This document shows positions 33,038 to 45,243 of a DNA stretch of 64,000 nucleotides, one piece after another. The notes under the pieces were generated by a model. The model did no database searches. It worked only from the letters and a program-made list of their open reading frames with translations, and had not been told where the DNA came from. This DNA comes from Aricia agestis. Taxonomy: Eukaryota; Arthropoda; Insecta; Lepidoptera; Lycaenidae. The number at the start of each line of letters is the position of its first letter. Position 1 is the first letter of the stretch. Position numbers and translations under genes: made by a program. The DNA lies in the NCBI RefSeq assembly GCF_905147365.1, contig NC_056428.1, positions 25,574,001 through 25,638,000 on the forward strand. Direction: 5' to 3'.

Positions 33038-33191
33038 GGTGCCTTACTCCCGAAACTGATATCGATTTTCGATTTCAACGGTTTTTTGACACTTTAGACA
33101 TCTAAAATTTCGCTATTTTAGATGTCTAAAGTGTCAAAAAACCGTTGAAATCGAAAATCGAAATCGATATCAGTTTCGGGAGTAAGGCACC
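33038..33191. repeat. Long near-perfect palindrome, 71/77-nt arms, 6-nt loop
   Basis: Arms 33038-33108 (ggtgccttactcccgaaact..) and 33115-33191 are exact complements apart from one 6-nt duplication (aaatcg) in the right arm; loop ttcgct. Located in the first SLO2 intron, so any pre-mRNA would contain a 71-bp hairpin. No clear target duplication and no second copy in the window. Confidence 0.92.
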
Positions 33192-33925
33192 TGATGACCT
33201 TATTATTAAACAAATCCGAAAATGGGTCATTCGTTTAAGGTGACGCCGCGTTAAAGTAAATAAAAAACCGTGTTGGATATGTTTTAGATTGCTTGCTTTC
33301 TATGAGAGGCTGGGCCGGCCAGTGTATGGCAATGGAACAGTAAAAAAATGGAAACCATAAATACATTATAACCGAAAAGGCGTAAGCGACAAAATAGTTC
33401 TTGTCGCGTAATTAAAAAACCATAAATACATTTCATTTATAATTATAAGCAATGGGCAAATTAAAGTGTATGCTTGAACCAATGTATGTACAAATTTTGG
33501 AAGTTTAAATCACTCTCCTCTGTTGGCAAAATAGGAATCCCTTTTTTTACAGAGGTCTTTTTGATTCATTATTCTGTGTTATAAAAGTTGACCAATCGTG
33601 TTATGCTATGGGTAATTCAAAGACAAAGACATGATAAATACTGACAATGAACTTATAATTCTTAGCTTTAGTCATTCGTCAAAAATCGATATCGCCACAG
33701 ACAAATAATTATCAAGGCGCCGCCTTAATAATGCTTTAATATTTCATCGATATGCTATGATATAAATATTTTTATTATTATATATGATTAGAAGTAAAAA
33801 CTTCTTTAGCGGCATTGTAAACTATTTCGGAATGCTTTTAACATAAATGATAATTCGAGTCAGTACACGTGACCTAATCGATACTCTCGGAGTGATTGTT
33901 GCTTTTAGCTATTACAAGGCTTCTA

Positions 33926-34165
33926 TCATGGGCTTTGAGCGTGGCGACTGAATTAAGAAATTCCTTAACGAGAAAAACCTAACAGCCTCCACACCCACCG
34001 GCTCAGCGGTTCGGCGTTTCCAGACTTCGGCATCGTGTTTGTCTGCATGCGAATAAATGTTTGCGAATAAGTGAAATAAAAAAAAATGATAATTGGATAA
34101 GTTGATAAAAAATGATAATATTATGCAATAGCTTTACCGCGGCATTCCCCGAGAGCCGCGGGCGC
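33926..34165 (-). repeat. ATACGTGTGGCACTCG family, minus copy
   Basis: atgggctttgagcgtggcga, tccagacttcggcatcgtgt and tgcaatagctttaccgcggc are the reverse complement of blocks in 11527-11755 and 45244-45515. Confidence 0.65.
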
Positions 34166-35632
34166 GAGAGAAGTGATAAGTTTGATCACATAATTTATTA
34201 ATAATCTTGTCACCTTACAAAAGCCGAATGTATATTGAAGCCATACTATATCTTTTAACATAAATTTTTCAGGACACCAGACACGTTTAAATCAAGTCCA
34301 CTCGCAATAAAGATGTAGCCAGGGGACCATAAAGACAATCCAAAATGGCGAGCAGCAGCTATAAGATATATATAGATATAATAAACTTATAGATCGATAT
34401 TTATTGGGTTAAGCCCGCGTCTCAATCGGATAGGTGACGTTAAATTGTACTGAGGAAATAATATGTGATTGGACTAAAAATAATTTGATCACGACAGTGA
34501 CAATAATAGGAACTTGAGTAGAATGCTATCACGACAAAAAAAGAACATACGGTCGAATTGAGAAACCTCCTTCTATTTGGAAATCGGTTAGAAAATATAG
34601 AAAAAGTCTTCGTTTTTTCTGACTTTTAAGACTAGAGTTTGACTTTTAATTAGCTTGGTTGAAAGTCAAATGTTCGACACATAGTCAATCAAAAGCGCTA
34701 ATGATAGGTTAAAAACCTCAGGAATCAGGTATTAATTGCCTATACTATTTAACATATCACTCAATATAGTTTTATTTACAAAGCTGCATTCTCCTATTCT
34801 TATTTTTCACAAACGGTACTTGATTATCCACACTAAAATTTGAATAAAAAATTTGAAGAACCAGAACGAATAGACGAACGACGGACGAACGAACCAGAAG
34901 AATATAGGCAGAATGTACGGTTTCGCGTGATAAATAAATTAATGCACTAATAATTAGTAATGTAACACCTTGTGTTCTTTATGAAAACAAAAGAAGACAG
35001 GATTTTTAACTTTTTTAATAAATTCTCGTCGTAGCATTATTCGTAGCACCGTAGCACTTTTCGTAGCAGCATGTTCAATTCCTATTATACTATGTAAAAC
35101 TAGCTTATCGTAGGTCATAGCCTAGCTTTGTCAATAATAATTATATTGACAATGATGAAAATAAATTCAATGACAAGGTTATCCTATACACATGTAGTAA
35201 ATTATCCGATACAGAAGTTTGGCCTTTAACGTGGGAAAAATTGCATTTCTCTCATCTGCTTTGTCCCTTGTGGATCCCTTTTGTCCCACGTAGGGACAAA
35301 CATGACATACAATATCCCAAAATAAACTTTCGTACCCCTTTACGAAAACTCAATGATACTCATTTAAAATAGACGTCATAAGAAATTAGGTTTTTGTTCA
35401 ATCGTCGAAATGAAGGCAATCCCTAGGAGGATAGGCCCGATCCTAGTAGCACGCAACTGACGCAAACACATATACTATGTTGTATATGTAGCTTTATCAC
35501 CTATAAAGGGAACACGGTTCACGCTTATTTCGAATTTATATTCTTTAGAATTATTTGTGAAAGGTCTTATGAAGGTACTGTGTTACTACCACGTTACTAC
35601 TAACTGTATTTCACTTATCAACGTACTGGTAT
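34166..35632. other. Intron sequence, no gene recognised
   Basis: AT-rich; 34554-34630 contains a weak copy of the cggtcgaattgagaaacctc motif that appears next to several repeats. Nothing else identified. Confidence 0.4.
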
Positions 35633-35639
35633 CGCTATG

Positions 35640-36063
35640 TACTATCAAAGAAGTTGATTCATAGGCAGATATGACGGACCTACGTCATTTAGTCGAATTA
35701 TTTCAAATGTTAATCGTGATCACTGACTTCTATTATAATACACTGGACAGGCGATCGCTATCAATAAAATGTTCCTATTTGAAAGTCGCCATATTGGCGC
35801 TGATTGCTATGTGAAAGCAGTAGTGAGTGTACTTGGAACTACTATTTTGCAAATGGCGGTTGTCATTTTCTATGTAATTAGTTCACAGTACGCTCACCGC
35901 GGCGCTTCAAATCGGCACAAAAAATAGCTGTCATTTTGTACGGCATAGCCTGTCCAGTGTATTATTGAGGTCAGTGATCATGATTCGTAATTTATCAGTT
36001 AAATTTGACAAAACTCGACCAAATTACGGACCTATGAATCAACTTCTCACTTCCTAGTACATG
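35640..36063. mobile_element. GAAGTTGATTC MITE interrupted by a second MITE
   Basis: Outer ends gtactatcaaagaagttgat / atcaacttctcacttcctag; the inner 256 bp (35721-35976) are a separate element. Without the insert this copy matches 2096-2266. Confidence 0.8.
35721..35976. mobile_element. Nested MITE (CACTGACYTC ends)
   Basis: Ends CACTGACTTCTATTATAATA / ATTATTGAGGTCAGTG; flanks atcgtgat (35713-35720) and atcatgat (35977-35984) match at 7 of 8. Internally (gaaagtcgccatattggcgc) it is a short relative of the 2.5-kb element at 46767-49274. Confidence 0.82.
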
Positions 36064-37084
36064 TTATAGTTGGGGAGGGGAAGAGGGGATTTCAGGAGTA
36101 GCTCCAGTGTGTCAGATTAAGCTTGTATAGGCTTCCGACGTGTGTCTAGTTATCATGGTATAGAAATGAGATTTCTCATGTGGTGGTCAATTTTTTTTTA
36201 CACTGAAATGTCATCGGATTTGTCAGATTAAGATACGCGCACAATTTGTCGGCGCATGCCGGGGCGGATCGGGGCTCAGCGCAGCGCAAAATGCGCTATA
36301 GCACACTATTGCCGGGTATGGAGGCGGATTTTTGCGATGCGCCCCGGCACGCTGAGCCCTGGCCCGGCCCGTCTCAGTGTGCTCACTCTTTTGAGATATT
36401 GGATGTTTAGTATACCCCAAAGAAGCTTCCATACAAAGCACTGCAGATTCAAAGGTTTGCTAAGCCTGTAGATACATTTTAAAAGATAAAAAAGTAAAGC
36501 TTCATATTTTCCTAACTAAGCTTCGCGGATATAAATGATTTAGTCCTTGCTGTCTAAAATATATTTAATTATAACTGACTTAAATAAGCAATTTTCTGAA
36601 TATATTTTCTGTTTCAAAACTTTGAATTTGGTGCAGTTTTTGAACCCACCACTAAAATAAAAAACGCTCTTATTATTTTTTAATCAGTTTTATCTAATGT
36701 ACAAAACCTATTAAGTCTCCATGACGCTCGAGTGACTACAAAAATAGCACCCTCCCCTCCTCTACTATTATCTACTGAGAGCAGTCGATATAATTGTTCT
36801 ATTTCTTTATTATTTTCTATTTACAGACTCTATCAGTCTCCCCATGTTGGACCATGTTTGTTAACCAAGATTGCCACTCGCAAAGCCATGGAATGAACAA
36901 TCAACGTCAATCATAGACAATCGATAAACATAATATTATGCTCTACAATCTACATTCTACATGTTGGCAATCAATAGTTTTAGTCCACCTTGAGCCAACG
37001 TAACCTCTCTGACCGTATTTTTTATCATTGTCTATCCTATCTTTTCTCCAGAAAAAATGTATTTTAAAAAGATAAAACCGACTT
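36064..37084. other. Intron sequence with a GC-rich patch
   Basis: 36230-36390 is unusually GC-rich (gcatgccggggcggatcggg; gccccggcacgctgagcc) and partly self-complementary, probably another MITE remnant. No gene. Confidence 0.45.
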
Positions 37085-37610
37085 CAAAATTGTACGTAAT
37101 TCAAAATCAAAAATTCAAAAATCTTTATTAGCATACTTATAATATTATATTTTAGTACAGGCGAACATTTCAATCCTCCAAACTTATAATTAAGCCAGTT
37201 TGTTACAATATTTTCTGTTATTTTATAGACTTCTTCCCATGTGGATAGAAGATAAGGGCGGTGTCATTGGCGTAAAATTGCACATCCCGTTTTCTCAGAC
37301 TAGCGATTTAAGATTTAAATTACGAATTAAAATTCCCTATCTCAAAAACTACTGACCTGATTTTGATGAAACTTGCAGTATTCGTTAAGTTGAACAATAT
37401 CTAGTACAACTAAAAATCACTTAAATCGGACTTGTAGTCCCAGAGATAGGTATGCGAAAACAAACAAAAAACATATATACTTACACTTGAAATTTTGGCA
37501 TATTTGTTCAGACTTCAGACACTGATATAGGCTGGACGTTCTGGAAATATTACATACATACGGGTCGAATTGATAACCTCCCTTTTTTTGAAGTCGCTTA
37601 AAAACGCGAA
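37085..37610. repeat. AATTAAAATTCCCTATCTCAA repeat, copy 2
   Basis: Longer homologue of 30695-30960 bounded by cgacttcaaaattgtac and gaagtcgcttaaaa. Confidence 0.6.
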
Positions 37611-37962
37611 CGATGAACAAATTAGTCCAAACTTAGCTTTGAGTTTCGTTTAACATTATCGTGTAAATTAATTATGCATGTGCAGTCGGGATGCTCTTTC
37701 AATCCGAACCCAATTTCCGGCCGGATTTCCACAGAGAGTATGACAAAGTAATACAATTTCGCCAAACGAACTAACTGTAATTTACCAAACACGTAAGTTA
37801 ACTATAACAACGTTTTTAATATGATAATAACGTCCTCCTTTTTGATATGAATTAATCAGTTAAACAAAGCTACAAGGATGGTTTCGTGTGTGGTACGAAA
37901 GCATCCTTGTAAAGTTCTCGAATATATTTTTTATCAAAGTACAAGTTGGAAGCAATGAGGTT

Positions 37963-38097
37963 GCAACAGACGACGTGTCGTCGCCACACTACTGGTTTCT
38001 CTATGTATTTCTATGAAATACCCTGCGCAGCTAGCGACACGAAGCTAGCGACACTTTCATAGAAATAGTAGTGTCGCGACGACATGTCGTCTGCTGC
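37963..38097. mobile_element. Palindromic MITE, 135 bp
   Basis: Arms gcaacagacgacgtgtcgtc..cacactact and agtagtgtcgcgacgacatgtcgtctgctgc are inverted with few mismatches; inner ttctatg / catagaa also pair. Confidence 0.8.
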
Positions 38098-41000
38098 CGC
38101 TTCATGTCGCCCGCTGCCAACCGGCACCTTTAGATGATTGCTCCCATTTTGTAAAATATCTTTTGACAACTACTATTTGGTCTCTAAAAAGGCTTGGCCG
38201 AAAGGGCACTTTAATTTAATAAGATCTGTTGCGAGCTTATTCTACAAGCCGACCCATTTGTGCCAAACCGTTCCCAGTTACTGTCAGCATGAATAGAGCG
38301 TCTGGCCCAGTCAACCGGAATGTGTCCAATGATACTGACAAATCTGTTCATATATTTTATAGTTCATTCGATTCATGGATTCTGTATTGAAAACCTACTT
38401 GGGGGTCGCGACCGCCTGGTGGGTACCGAAGCCTCTGTACTGACAGAGGTCGAGTTTTCTCGATCTCGACGGTTCATAAAAAATAAAAGTGTTTAAAAAT
38501 ATTGATATTACTTAAATTAAGTATATTTTGACGAAAAGATATTATACAATATACAATATACATACAAGATAAAAAGCAAAGGGTGAGGCAGGTCACGAAA
38601 TATTATTTCATACCTATCATAAAAATGTTGAAAAACACTGGTCTAAACCACGAGTCACGACGCTAGTGACAATTTTACTTAAAACCCGGGGTAACCCGGC
38701 TTTGGTGTTTGGCCATATTTCGGGTATGTACTATGTAAAATAACGATGTTAGACGATTCTCAGACTATCTGTGATCATGATCATTTCGTGATATAATATG
38801 AAATCATCATGATCACAGTATGATTTTAACTTTTTTTCTAATTTCTGAACTCAATAAAAAATCAAATGGGAGAATGAATAAGCTTATTTTACAATTGTTA
38901 TTATTAAAGCAAAAAAATATATATGTATACGTTGTTGAACGTTTTATGTTTTCCCTCAAAATGTGGCACTCTCTTAAAACTCGTAAAGTAAAAGCTCTCC
39001 AGTACATAAAACTAAAATTAGTAGTTTGGTACTTCGGTAGTGCTAGTAAAAATTCTTAAATTACACTTTCAGAGCAAAAAATGCCAGAGATACTGAGTAT
39101 CCAATATCCATATTAATATTATAAATGTCTCTACACAGTTTCTATGTCAGATAAAAAGGTGCGATTCCCGCACGAAATACCTACTTTTTAGCCGACTTTC
39201 AAGATGGAGGAGGTTATAATATTGTTTTCGTCTGTTTAAATTATATTTTTTATGTTTAACATAATATGAATGATATTTTACTCTATGTCGGTCGAGTAGT
39301 TCCGGAATCTTTAAAATCAAACAATATTCCTCCATAAACTAGTATAGCCATATTATATTATTATAATAAATATATTATTATCTCCTAAACTAAAAAATAA
39401 TATAGATTCTCGCCGCTCTAATAACCAATTAAGATTTAAAAATATGCAGTAGCAACTAAACGCTGAAAGGGAAAATAGAAATCCTGAATAAACTTTCATT
39501 TGAAAATGGAAAATTCATTCAAACCATTGGATTAAACCGCTGAAGAATCTTCGAGAACATCCATTGAAAGTCAGACGGGCATAAACAATGAATGTGACAT
39601 TTTATATATCGTGTTTTCCGCCCGACTGAGTATGTCCCTGGTTTTGGAGCACTTTGCTTGTGCATTATTGCATTAGATCGAATAGGTTAAACTATTCGAT
39701 CTAATTACGAGTGAGATTGAATTGGAATTGACATTAAATTTTATCTTATCATAAGCCTTTAGAAGCCGGCGACCTTTTTGCTAATCGTGACTTCGAAATA
39801 TACTTAACATTAAATATGTCGAGAAATAAAATTTAAAGATTATATAAAGTTGTATAAGGCGATCAAAATATTAGCATAGTTTGAATTTTAAAAAAATGCA
39901 TTATTTAAAGTAGATTACTTATTAGCCGTTTACGTATATTTTAAGGATGCGTCCACCCGTACGCGCGGCTTGGCCGGTACACCGCTAGATCACAAAAATT
40001 GTAACTAAATTAGTAGTAATTACATTACAAACAATTAATAAATCGTTACAAACAATTGTTTCTGCCGCATGCGGCCGTAATAATAAATACTATATTTCCA
40101 TATAGTATTTGTTATGTTATGCGTAGCAAAAATCATGAAAGTTTTTGTTATATTGCAACATTTGCATTATGAGTCTTAATTTACTTTTTTTCTACTCCGT
40201 GTCTCATTATTATCAAAATATTTTTGAATATCCTGAGCTGAAAACATATTCAATCCCAGAATAAATAGAACACATCGTTATGATTCCAAAGGTCATACGA
40301 GATCAACTAGGAGACAAGGGATCAGGTTTGATATATTAAGCTCTGCAATTCCCTAACCCATTCAATCTGTCAGTTAATAATAAATCCCCCTCATGTTAAT
40401 GTCAACACGGGGTTTCCATTCCTGTATATTTTTGTAGTGTTTGGGTTATTGCATTTTCGTCGCAAGTTGTAATTGAAAATCAACTTTTTGTAATTGAAGG
40501 TGGGATAGAGATGACTTTTGTGTCGCGTAGCCTTGCTGCCACGTAGTGCGACTTGCCTCATAGGCTCTATTTACATCGGCGCGGAATGGAAGCGTCAACT
40601 TCGCCTCATTACGCGGGAATTCGCTGAAATACTGGAGAATTATTTCCGTGAACTCCTGCGTCATGAGTATATCCCATTGTATAATCTGTATCTTTTACTT
40701 GACTAGTTCGCGCCACTTCAACAGACGGCACCGGCGAATTCTCAAGAATTCCGCGGAAAACGCACGTCCAATTTTTTGGCTCGTATTTAATTTGTATAGT
40801 TTACTGTTGATATATAGTTAATTATGCTATAGTACAGTTTAGTTGCAAAAAGTCACTTCCGTTTCACTCCGCGGTGGTATAAATTGAGCCATACAAAGAA
40901 TATTTGGCCGTGACGTGTCGCGTCTCGTCGCACCCGCGTAGTGTCGCTGTGCGGTCTCACCTTTACGCTACGAGTACGGATAATAAATGTTACGAGTATT

Positions 41001-41355
41001 TAATATTTGTAGGAAATAGGTAACATAGCGAAACGTGGCAATAAAGGCGATATAACATTAAAAAGCCATTCGGCGCTACGCTTTTATGCATCGTCTAGTC
41101 GCATAGTCCTCGTTTCGTTTAGTTTTTGTATGAACTGATCCGTTGGGTTACTTCACCAACAGTCACGGACGACGTTATTCTACCAGCACTTAAATAAATG
41201 TGAACTTTTTCTGCGCATGCAGCGCGGCGCAGTTTCAAACTCTCTCAATGGAGCATCTTGTTGTGTAGATACTTAATCATTTAAAATTTTGTATCAGAAA
41301 ATGCAGCGCCTCGTTGCGCCTCTTCCCGTATTTTTCTGTTTATAGTAGCGATAAT
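38098..41355. other. Intron sequence, no gene recognised
   Basis: Contains small hairpins (38768-38817 tgatcatgat; 39672-39705 attagatcgaatag with 6-nt loop) and unrecognised AT-rich DNA. Frames of 60-80 codons at 38813-39059 and 40446-40706 occur on both strands and look like chance. Confidence 0.4.
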
Positions 41356-41530
41356 AGGGAATATTGGGTACGCAAAGGTCGGAGCACAGGGCGCTATTAG
41401 CGCCATACAGTAAAGAATCCGACCAAAATCTTCCATGTAGCAGACGTCGTATCAGAAAATTAACTGAAACGTATCAAACGTCTATCAAAATTTTAGCACT
41501 AGCAAAGACAGTATCTGGTGCTAGTGTTGC
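41356..41530 (+). repeat. GTCGGAGCAGAGGGCGC dispersed family, longest copy
   Basis: gggaatattgggtacgcaaa, ggtcggagcacagggcgcta, ccatgtagcagacgtcgtat and acagtatctggtgctagtgt. It serves here as reference for the split copy around the LINE at 13.5-14.8 kb. Class unknown. Confidence 0.7.
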
Positions 41531-41757
41531 CTAATCGCACCAAAACATTATGATTATCCTAAATTATTTTATTTTTTACAGAAGCACAAAATTACATTCT
41601 CTTCAAACCAATATGCTGATTTCAGATTCAAAGTCTCAACTTTTATGTCGAAATTAGTCAGTTCATGTCAAATTGATATTCGTCAGATTACAATAATTTG
41701 TTTATGTCGTATGTTATATCTATCTTATATCTTAAAACGAGCAATTCTTGTATATAT

Positions 41758-41946
41758 CCATACTAATATTATAAATGCGAAAGTATCTCTGTCTGTCTCG
41801 CTTTCACGCCAAAACTACTGAACCGATTGCAATGAAATTTTGTACACAGTTATTCTAGAGTCTGAGAAAGGACATAGGCTACATTTTGATGTGGGAAAAT
41901 ATCTTATTTCCATGAAAATATCGATGAAAATTAATTCGCATTGCGC
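41758..41946 (+). mobile_element. Helitron-like 5' part (TCCATACTAATATT)
   Basis: Starts TCCATACTAATATTATAAAT with a CTGT-rich block and decays into attaattcgcattgcg. It is placed immediately after a 35-bp 5' end of a different Helitron (41723-41757) and is followed by a SINE fragment. Confidence 0.7.
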
Positions 41947-42085
41947 GTGGCCAGCGCTCATCCCAGGGGTCCTGGGTTCGAGTCCCGCAGGCGGAACAAA
42001 AAGTTTTCAATGTTCCTGGGTCTTGGATGTGTATTAAAATAATATTTCAAAAATCTTAAATATAAAAAAATTATAAAAAATCCAG
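41947..42085 (+). mobile_element. tRNA-derived SINE fragment
   Basis: B-box-like cctgggttcgagtcccgcag at about 41971, then tgttcctgggtcttggatgt and an A/T-rich tail. The first part of the tRNA head is missing. I recall this body sequence from lepidopteran SINEs; family name not assigned. Confidence 0.75.
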
Positions 42086-42515
42086 AAATATATCGATGCA
42101 ATGAACATATTAGTTCTAATACGATTCAACAGATGGCGTTTTATTTTTTACTTCATTGTAACATAGAACTAATCATACTTATTAGTTATTATGTTTTTGT
42201 TTATAGTTTTTAATACGTTAGAATATTATGTTTAATAATATTATCACTTGGTATAATAATAATCAATCTATCTTATCTTATAGAACTCCTACTGCATTTC
42301 TAATATATTATGTGACAAGTTGACAACAGAAGGCGCTCTAAAATAAAGGAGTTCGAGTGTACCATGTTGGCCTATATTCCATCAAGAAAATATATTATCA
42401 ATGCAATCAACATTTTAATTCTAATATATGAAAACAAATGGCGTTTTATTTTTTACTTCATTATTGTAACAGAACTAATCATACCTAATTTAGTATATAT
42501 TGTTTTTATTCATAA

Positions 42516-42750
42516 CTAGCTGTTGCCCGCGACTTCGTCCGCGTGGACTTTAGTTTATAGCGCGCGGTGTCAACAAAATTTGTGTCAAATTTAAAAACTT
42601 TTTAAAATCCTGGTAAGTGGTACCCCTCTTAGGGCCGCGCTACACCGGAATGGCAGCGCTGAAAGTGCTCGCCTCGCCGCTGCCATTCCGGTGTAGCGCG
42701 GCCCTTAATTAATCAAAATACCCAAAAACAGCTGTGCAGTGTGCACATAA
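42516..42750 (-). mobile_element. Helitron 3' end (minus), with nested 73-bp MITE
   Basis: CTAG at 42516-42519 followed by ctgttgcccgcgacttcgtc is the reverse complement of the 3' end of the Helitrons at 42751 and 47376. It is truncated at gcacata, exactly where the next Helitron starts. Confidence 0.82.
42634..42706. mobile_element. 73-bp PIF/Harbinger-like MITE
   Basis: Arms GGGCCGCGCTACACCGGAAT.. and its complement of 27 bp with a short spacer, flanked by TTA at 42631-42633 and 42707-42709. Sister Helitrons show the empty site (accccTTAAatcaa). Confidence 0.9.
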
Positions 42751-43387
42751 TCTATACTAATATTATAAATGCGAAAGTATCTCCGTCTGTCTGTCCGTCT
42801 GTCAGTCTCGCTTTCACGCCAAACGCCAAAACTACCAAACCGATTGTAATGAAATTTTGTATACAGATAGTCTAAAGCCTGAGAAAGGACATAGGCTACT
42901 TTTTTACTGGAAAAAAGGGTTGTAAGGGGTGAAAATGCGTAAATTTGTTCAAATTAAGTTAGTTCCAAAAATTCATAATAGATGGCACCGTGCGTCTTCT
43001 ACATCGCGCTGACGCGTGCTCAAAAGTCTTTCTATAAGAGGTGGTATCATCTTACATTTAAGTTTCGATTTTTTCGATTGTTATATCTATTCTACGGTAT
43101 TAATTAACTCAGTACTTTTTCTGTGCAGTGACGTAACCTTAAACCTATCAATGATAAATAGTTTATGGGTAAAGTTGTGTAATTGGGGGGCTAAATAAGC
43201 TTTAAAATTTGGCATAAAATATAAAGTTTAATATAAACAAATTAAATACTTATTGTGTGCACACTGCACAGCTGTATTGATTTAAGGGGTACCAGGGTTT
43301 TTTTATAAAAGCTTTTGACACCAATTTTGTTGACATCGCGCGCTATAAACTGAAGTCCACGCGGACGAAGTCGCGGGCAACAGCTAG
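42751..43387 (+). mobile_element. Non-autonomous Helitron (GCGGACGAAGTCGCGGGC type)
   Basis: 637 bp starting TCTATACTAATATTATAAAT and ending with hairpin cgcggacgaagtcgcg, then ggcaacagCTAG|T. Near-identical copy at 47376-48042. Contains a CTGT repeat but no Rep/helicase ORF. Confidence 0.92.
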
Positions 43388-43556
43388 TATTATATATAAT
43401 TGGAATCTCGGAATCGGCTCCAACGATTTTCATGAAATTTCGTATATAGGGTGTTTCGGGGGTGATAAATCGATCTAGCTAGGAATCATTTTTAGAATGC
43501 TTTTTATTCGTTTCGTGTTTTATCGAATACCGAGCAAAGCTCGGTCAAATAGCTAG
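43388..43556 (+). mobile_element. Helitron (CCGAGCAAAGCTCGG type), 5' truncated
   Basis: From tattatatataattggaatc to accgagcaaagctcggtcaaatagCTAG|T; same family as 11286-11490 but lacks the TCTTATATC start because the previous Helitron joins here. Confidence 0.87.
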
Positions 43557-43787
43557 TATATATAAAACTCAAAGGTGACTGACTGATTGACATAGTGATC
43601 TATCAACGCACAGCCTAAGCCACTGGACCGATCGGGCTGAAATTTGGCATGCAGGTAGATGTTATGACGTAGGCATCCGCTAAGAAAGGATTTTGATAAA
43701 TTCCAACCCCAAAGGGTTCAAATAGGGGATGAAAGTCTGTATATAATAATACTTCTCAATGCGAGCGAAGCTGCGGGCAAAAGCTCG
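43557..43787 (+). mobile_element. Helitron-like element (GGTGACTGACTGATTGAC type)
   Basis: Begins tatatataaaactcaaaggtgactg and ends gcgagcgaagctgcgggcaaaagCTCG|T, a hairpin plus mutated CTAG. Third link of the chain. Confidence 0.8.
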
Positions 43788-43902
43788 TTTAATATAATTT
43801 ATGTGATTTCTATATAATTGAAGATGCTTATCTAAACGCTTTTGTTGGTAAAATCTATTTATTATGATACAGCAAGGACTTCGGTTAGGACGAATTAACT
43901 TA

Positions 43903-44226
43903 TCTTATATATAAAATTCTCGTGTCACAATGTTAGTTACCGTACTCCTCCGAAACGGCTTTACTGATTTTTATAAAATTTTATATTCTTAATGTTCAGT
44001 AGGTCTGAAAATCGGCTACTGGCTACTTTTTGTAATTGATATTAAGTGCATTTGTTGAATAAATAATAGTAAATTATAACAACTCGCTCTAAACTGACGG
44101 CGATCATTGTTTGTGCGACGGGACAGCGATGGACGTTACCATGGTGCCATACTTATTTAGCCACTTCATAAAATAAAATGGGCGAAATACTTTATATGGT
44201 AAAGCAAAATTTGCCGGGACAGCTAT
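43903..44226 (+). mobile_element. Short Helitron (CGAAACGGCTTTACTGATT type)
   Basis: Starts TCTTATATATAAAATTCTCG and ends gccgggacagCTAT, with the last base mutated. Reference copy for 25130-25437 and 53250-55136. Confidence 0.88.
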
Positions 44227-44495
44227 TAATTTATATAATTCGTTGGCCCGTAGCATAAGACGTGATCTCATGAAGTATACTACGTTATACTATGGTTATA
44301 CGGAATTTTTGCAGATATACTTACTTAAAATACACCAAGTATGTCTCAAGTAAGTGGCTAACTAGCTTTTTATAGCGGACGCGGTACGCGTAAGGGCATT
44401 ACCTATTACCTTCCATATAATTTTAACGAACATTATAACTTATACCTACTTTACATTTGGTTTACTTTGTATAAGTAGTATTATAGTAAGTTTAC

Positions 44496-44802
44496 GTGGG
44501 AGAGCCATGCTTCGGCACGAATGGGCCGGCTCGACCGTAGAAATACCACGTTCTCACAGAAAACCGGCGTGAAACAGCGCTTGCGCTGTGTTTCGCCGAG
44601 TGAGTGAGTTTACCGGAGGCCCAATCCCCTACCCTATTCCCTTCCCTTCCCATCCCTACCCTCCCCTATTACCCTATTCCCTCTTAAAAGGCCGGCAACG
44701 CACCTGCAGCTCTTCTGAAGCTGCGAGTGTCCATGGGCGACGGAAGTTGCTTTCCATCAGGTGACCCGTTTGCTCGTTTGCCCCCTTATTTCATAAAAAA
44801 AA
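44496..44802 (+). mobile_element. GC-rich retroposon with A-rich tail, copy 1
   Basis: gagagccatgcttcggcacg, gtgaaacagcgcttgcgctg, a pyrimidine-rich (ccctac) block, ctgcgagtgtccatgggcga and ttatttcataaaaaaaaa. A close copy is at 52891-53219 and a diverged 3' end at 56880-56993. The A tail suggests retroposition; no pol III boxes recognised. Confidence 0.75.
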
Positions 44803-44812
44803 ATAAGTACCG

Positions 44813-44874
44813 GGAAAATAATGCAATCAACAAATGCAGACTTTAGTCTGCATTTGTTGATTGCATTATTTTCC
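44813..44874. repeat. Perfect inverted duplication, 30-bp arms, 2-nt loop
   Basis: ggaaaataatgcaatcaaca.. at 44813-44842 pairs exactly with 44845-44874 around tt. It lies just after the retroposon tail. Confidence 0.92.
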
Positions 44875-45243
44875 GGGTCGAAAGTTTCAAAATACGAAAA
44901 CTTTGCCAAATGGCCGGTTATAGCCTATTCATCCGTTCATGTCTTCAAGCTAATGCACATAAAAATATACGCCCAACCGAACATAAAGTCAGTTCAAAGT
45001 GTCCCTATTGAGACACATTCGGGCCTGTAGTTAATATGGCACCTTGTTAGACTATAAAGGCTCCCAAATATCTCCATTCCCCTGGCAATGGACGGACAAA
45101 TTGTTACGTGATCGATAACGAACACGCCTGACAATGGATTTTACGTTACACCGCGCCGGCTTTTGCGACAGGTTTCGCGTCAGTTTCTTCTTTATCTTCT
45201 GTACTAGTTTATCTAGTTGCATTCGATAATTTCGACAACGAAG

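Noticed and set aside
36223..36471. GC-rich island as a promoter or CpG island with ORFs on both strands
   Set aside because: The patch is partly self-complementary and isolated in an intron; a MITE remnant is simpler.
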